Positions 15,301 to 17,214 of a stretch of 17,214 nt of DNA are shown in pieces. The translations under genes were made by a program, and so were the position numbers. Under the pieces are notes generated by a model that ran no database searches, had not been told where the DNA came from, and saw only the letters and a list, made by a program, of their open reading frames with translations. Source of the DNA: an uncultured euryarchaeote (GTDB taxonomy: Archaea; Thermoplasmatota; Poseidoniia; Poseidoniales; Poseidoniaceae); contig CALCOQ010000010.1 in the NCBI GenBank assembly GCA_937897005.1, positions 1-17,214 of the forward strand, written 5' to 3'. Each line of letters begins with the position of its first letter. The first letter of the stretch is position 1.

Positions 15301-17214
15301 GCAACCTGGGCAAGTGGCGGATTTCTCAGTCTCTGTGCGGAACATGGGAAACAGTCCTGCCACCTACAAGGTGGAATGTATCAGCGAGAATCGTTGGCAG
15401 ATAGAACTTGGAGATGGAACCTCCTCAAGTCAGGTCTTCGAGCCCTTGGGCTTGTTGGAGTATCTGCCGATGCAGGTCAGAGTACGGGTGCCAGTTGCTG
15501 ACTTCGGCCAACCTGCTGCGGGTACCAGCGACTCCGTCGATTGTTGGGTGACCAGTGTGGATGATGAATCATTGAACTATTCAATAACGGTGGAAATAGG
15601 AGTTTCAGCAATGAATTCATTTGCCGTTCTGATGATTAATCCTTCAGGGGGGCATGTTGGTGCTTCTGCCTTGGCACCAGAGGTTTCAGTGGATGCAGGA
15701 TTGCAGTATAACCATACTTTGGAGATTGAAAATGTTGGAAATACAGAATTGGAACTGATCGTTTCAATCCAGACGACATCAACAACATGGCCGGTCTTCC
15801 TTTACCATGGTGATGAGAGCAATGCCGATCAATTGGAAGTAGTATTGAGTGCAGGTTCCAACACCACGGTGCGCGTTGCTGCAGGAGTTCCGGGCACTTC
15901 ACTGGAAGGAAATTCGAATGCATTGGTCATCTTTACTTACATGAAGGGAACGAACAAGAATCTAGGCATCAAGAATTCAACAACATTGGTGGTGCGTAAG
16001 GAATTGGGAATCGAGTTCAATTGTTTCTCAAATGTTGAATCACCAGCATCACAAAACAGTGATCAGGTATACATGGAAGCGACCATCGGTAGTAGTTCGA
16101 CGTTGAATTGCAGCGTGAGCAATATTGGAAATGCAGACCTTTCCTTGGTCTGGTCCTCCTCTGCAGTAAGCGGTTGGGAGATGGGTTTTGCCAGCCCTCC
16201 TCCTACTTTGAACAGCTATCATGAGTCCTCGTTCTTCTTCTTGGCCAAGGCTCCAGAGGGAGGAGAGGAGGGGAGTTTGCTTGTCACTTTGAGAGTCATT
16301 GCCACTCACTCCAATCAGACAGTGGATGCTACTGTCAGTGTAACCTTGATGGCTGCCGACAGTGCTTTTGCTACAGTCACTTCATTGCATGATGATGACC
16401 ACGATTTACTTGGAACCAGCGTTGGAAAATCCTCAGTCATCAGTATGAATGTCAAGAATATCGGAAATGTGGATGGGACTTGGATGCCGGCTGGAACTGT
16501 ACAGGATAGCAATGGCGAATCTTCAGATAACTGGGATATCGAATGTGATGACGAGGATGGTTTGACGCTGAGTGCTGGACAGAGCAAGGAGATTTCATGC
16601 AGTTTCCGCCCGCTGGATGATTCCGAACGTTTGGTTCTGGATGTCAGAATCATCATGGTTCCCGTGAGCAGCAGCCATCACGTCGGTTCAGACGATGGAA
16701 TCACCATGCAGGCCAGCGTTGAGAGAAATATTGAATCGAGTGGATTGTTTGCTGGAATGTCGTCACGGACGGTTGGAATCATCGTGGTCGTCTCAGTTCT
16801 CCTTCTATTGGTGGTTGGCATCCGATTCCGTAGAGTGAATCGTGGAGTTGGTGAGGGTGAGATGCTGATTGCACCCGGTTCCTTCGCATCTCCAGACAGT
16901 GGTGACCGCAGGACCGAGGCTCTTGATATTGGAATCAAGGCAAATGAATTGGCATCAGGCACAGTCGCTGATGGAGAAATTGCTGCTGCCATCGCACAGT
17001 CTGCAACTATTCTCCCTCCAGTTGGTATCTCGCCACTGCACGAGCCCAAATCCAAGCATTCATCCACCGTCTCCGGAGGGCTTCCGACGGGACTGCCTCC
17101 AGTATTGCCAAAGGGCCTTCCTCCCTTGCCTGCGCCTCCTGCTCCCACCACTCTAAAGGCATCACCTGTTGCGCCAAAGGTTCCTCCTCCAGCAGCAGAT
17201 TTTGATATCCCCCC
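12362..17214 (+). CDS. Very large secreted, membrane-anchored S8 subtilisin-family protease (C-terminus cut by window edge)
   Basis: The frame stays open from the ATG at 12362 to the right edge (at least 1617 codons). MGLGVRSCVVLLLMLLSTCVAPALSA is a signal peptide. A long prodomain (27-235) precedes the catalytic domain (about 240-510), with Asp267 in GIADTGIDSSHPDF, His301 in GGHGTHVVGTVIGSG and Ser493 in NGSSHSTAVAAAS. The oxyanion position reads AAGES, with Glu400 in place of the usual Asn. SPSTAKNVLSIGAS and KPDLVAPGVDI match KP-43-like subtilases, as does the beta-sandwich that follows (about 560-690, VNDLDLILTAPDGTTW). A CARDB-like domain (about 695-810) ends in DVAEINDENNGFNNN. Ig-like modules with N-x-G-N turns sit at 993-996, 1123-1126, 1253-1256 and 1365-1368. 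A membrane segment (about 1470-1490) is followed by RFRRVNRG and a proline-rich cytoplasmic tail. The start has only a weak GGTG 3-4 nt upstream. It follows gap by 80 bp on the same strand. It is probably a peptide-scavenging surface protease, unless the Glu400 change has altered activity. Confidence 0.92.
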   Translation, partial: MGLGVRSCVVLLLMLLSTCVAPALSAQSVDETEEQAEVGWQRMSPSEMVSVDLKESTGSLHTTLGSFDPVLASSPDSLVTSHASDSVFIIQLHSADAMILASLADKYSLKVLDHLPDEGWVIRTSYADGMNLLEQEPEVRWVGQLQSAWKLSESLHQQFLQPPASIDIAVVLTPDMKQSSEMQISAEFSALGAERTWCGSGQCELWGLSWDSEYIEALATDDRILHLSTLNPSQTLNSHAAETIGYDEAAIMANGLDGTGEVIGIADTGIDSSHPDFGQSILSIKTNYGLDSSALDTNGGHGTHVVGTVIGSGTGDVEAIGLASGALLHFQALEHDNSGYFGRQGSLYDLLRDFYVAGARTGSNSWGAPGAQGQYTSDARSVDAFVDDHDDFTVLFAAGESTSGIASPSTAKNVLSIGASTSNRTGSLPAGSVWSSSATGFSADGRIKPDLVAPGVDICSTMSEDALNPIGVPCASGTHTNGEALYGQSNGSSHSTAVAAASVLLTREFLRNEAMVNAPSADLVRATLINGAKDLGVADIPNAQEGWGQIDLMGSMYPMDGSTSLKTFYDANISLRPGFAFIYGFDLDVSHGVSITLVWTDREGSSSAAQSASRLVNDLDLILTAPDGTTWLGNDFANGVSSTSGASDSINVVERIELPPGTSSQSGSWSVQVAHRGGLEQSFAIVVAADGVHDPATDLAVFSNSISPSSTDPLVNELLSITTAWINQAPLATSSYKVKFEDVTSGDVLSEITKQGTLGGEIVSSSIYHTFTTTGSHLLRLTLDVDDDVAEINDENNGFNNNVKEFTVNVTALGVRLIPLFEDGSEPSTNEQTAVALTRVLDARNSSTVRFDVILRHEGTGTEMVSLSAGSVRMVDPNNGASLMSSPDIWSKSLNVSSPLELAPAGSEGDEQAFSLDLEDTDADPNADVPRYAYAGTFVIDIEARYQMQPLVRHKIRLTLEVVEVDDVDVAVAGTTDLAAQPGQVADFSVSVRNMGNSPATYKVECISENRWQIELGDGTSSSQVFEPLGLLEYLPMQVRVRVPVADFGQPAAGTSDSVDCWVTSVDDESLNYSITVEIGVSAMNSFAVLMINPSGGHVGASALAPEVSVDAGLQYNHTLEIENVGNTELELIVSIQTTSTTWPVFLYHGDESNADQLEVVLSAGSNTTVRVAAGVPGTSLEGNSNALVIFTYMKGTNKNLGIKNSTTLVVRKELGIEFNCFSNVESPASQNSDQVYMEATIGSSSTLNCSVSNIGNADLSLVWSSSAVSGWEMGFASPPPTLNSYHESSFFFLAKAPEGGEEGSLLVTLRVIATHSNQTVDATVSVTLMAADSAFATVTSLHDDDHDLLGTSVGKSSVISMNVKNIGNVDGTWMPAGTVQDSNGESSDNWDIECDDEDGLTLSAGQSKEISCSFRPLDDSERLVLDVRIIMVPVSSSHHVGSDDGITMQASVERNIESSGLFAGMSSRTVGIIVVVSVLLLLVVGIRFRRVNRGVGEGEMLIAPGSFASPDSGDRRTEALDIGIKANELASGTVADGEIAAAIAQSATILPPVGISPLHEPKSKHSSTVSGGLPTGLPPVLPKGLPPLPAPPAPTTLKASPVAPKVPPPAADFDIP
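17072..17214 (+). repeat. Proline-rich GLPP-type low-complexity tail of the S8 protease
   Basis: The predicted cytoplasmic end contains repeated GLP units (GGLPTGLPPVLPKGLPPLPA) and further Pro/Ala stretches, running off the window. Such tracts are often flexible linkers or ligands for protein-interaction domains; the partner is unknown. Confidence 0.6.

Overview
This window most likely comes from a planktonic euryarchaeon, probably Marine Group II (Poseidoniales) or a close relative in Thermoplasmatota. The evidence is a GluRS of the archaeal/eukaryotic type, an archaeal/eukaryotic-type PheRS beta chain, an archaeal (type II) phosphorylating GAPDH, an RNase HII ending in a PCNA-binding-like peptide, and several very large membrane-anchored surface proteins including two subtilisin-family proteases. 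Base composition looks near 50% G+C by eye. Genes are tightly packed and several starts have clear Shine-Dalgarno (SD) sites. The lineage call is inference from gene families; no database search was possible. I saw no tRNA, rRNA, CRISPR array, insertion sequence or phage gene.

Layout, left to right. (1) 1-3947, minus strand, one probable transcription unit: a large single-pass surface protein with Ig-like modules and an acidic cytoplasmic tail (1347-3947), then rnhB (610-1344, 2 nt downstream), then gltX (1-555, cut by the window edge). (2) 4021-4359, plus strand: a small uncharacterised ORF whose stop codon abuts the stop of the convergent protease gene. (3) 4360-11169, minus strand, a second probable unit: a GXGXG/glutamate-synthase-like protein (9529-11169), pheT (7765-9519, 9 nt downstream with its SD overlapping the upstream stop) and a secreted, membrane-anchored kexin-like S8 protease (4360-7716). 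(4) 11232-12281, plus strand: archaeal GAPDH, divergent from unit 3 and followed by a perfect 8-bp hairpin. (5) 12362 to the right edge, plus strand: a second, very large S8 protease of a different subfamily, truncated by the window.

How it fits together. The two proteases and the Ig-module protein all have a signal sequence, a long outer region, one C-terminal membrane segment and a cytoplasmic tail, as expected for a cell-surface apparatus of a protein- and peptide-degrading heterotroph. The other genes are housekeeping: two aminoacyl-tRNA synthetase genes, RNA primer/ribonucleotide removal and central carbon flow.

The points most worth a second look are: the second protease has Glu where S8 proteases carry the oxyanion-hole Asn; the first protease has an exact 94-residue super-repeat, present three times, of calcium-type and MopE-type metal-binding motifs; and the GXGXG protein carries a C-terminal domain resembling a glutamate synthase FMN domain that has lost its iron-sulfur ligands. 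I found no clear multi-gene system of a wholly new kind.
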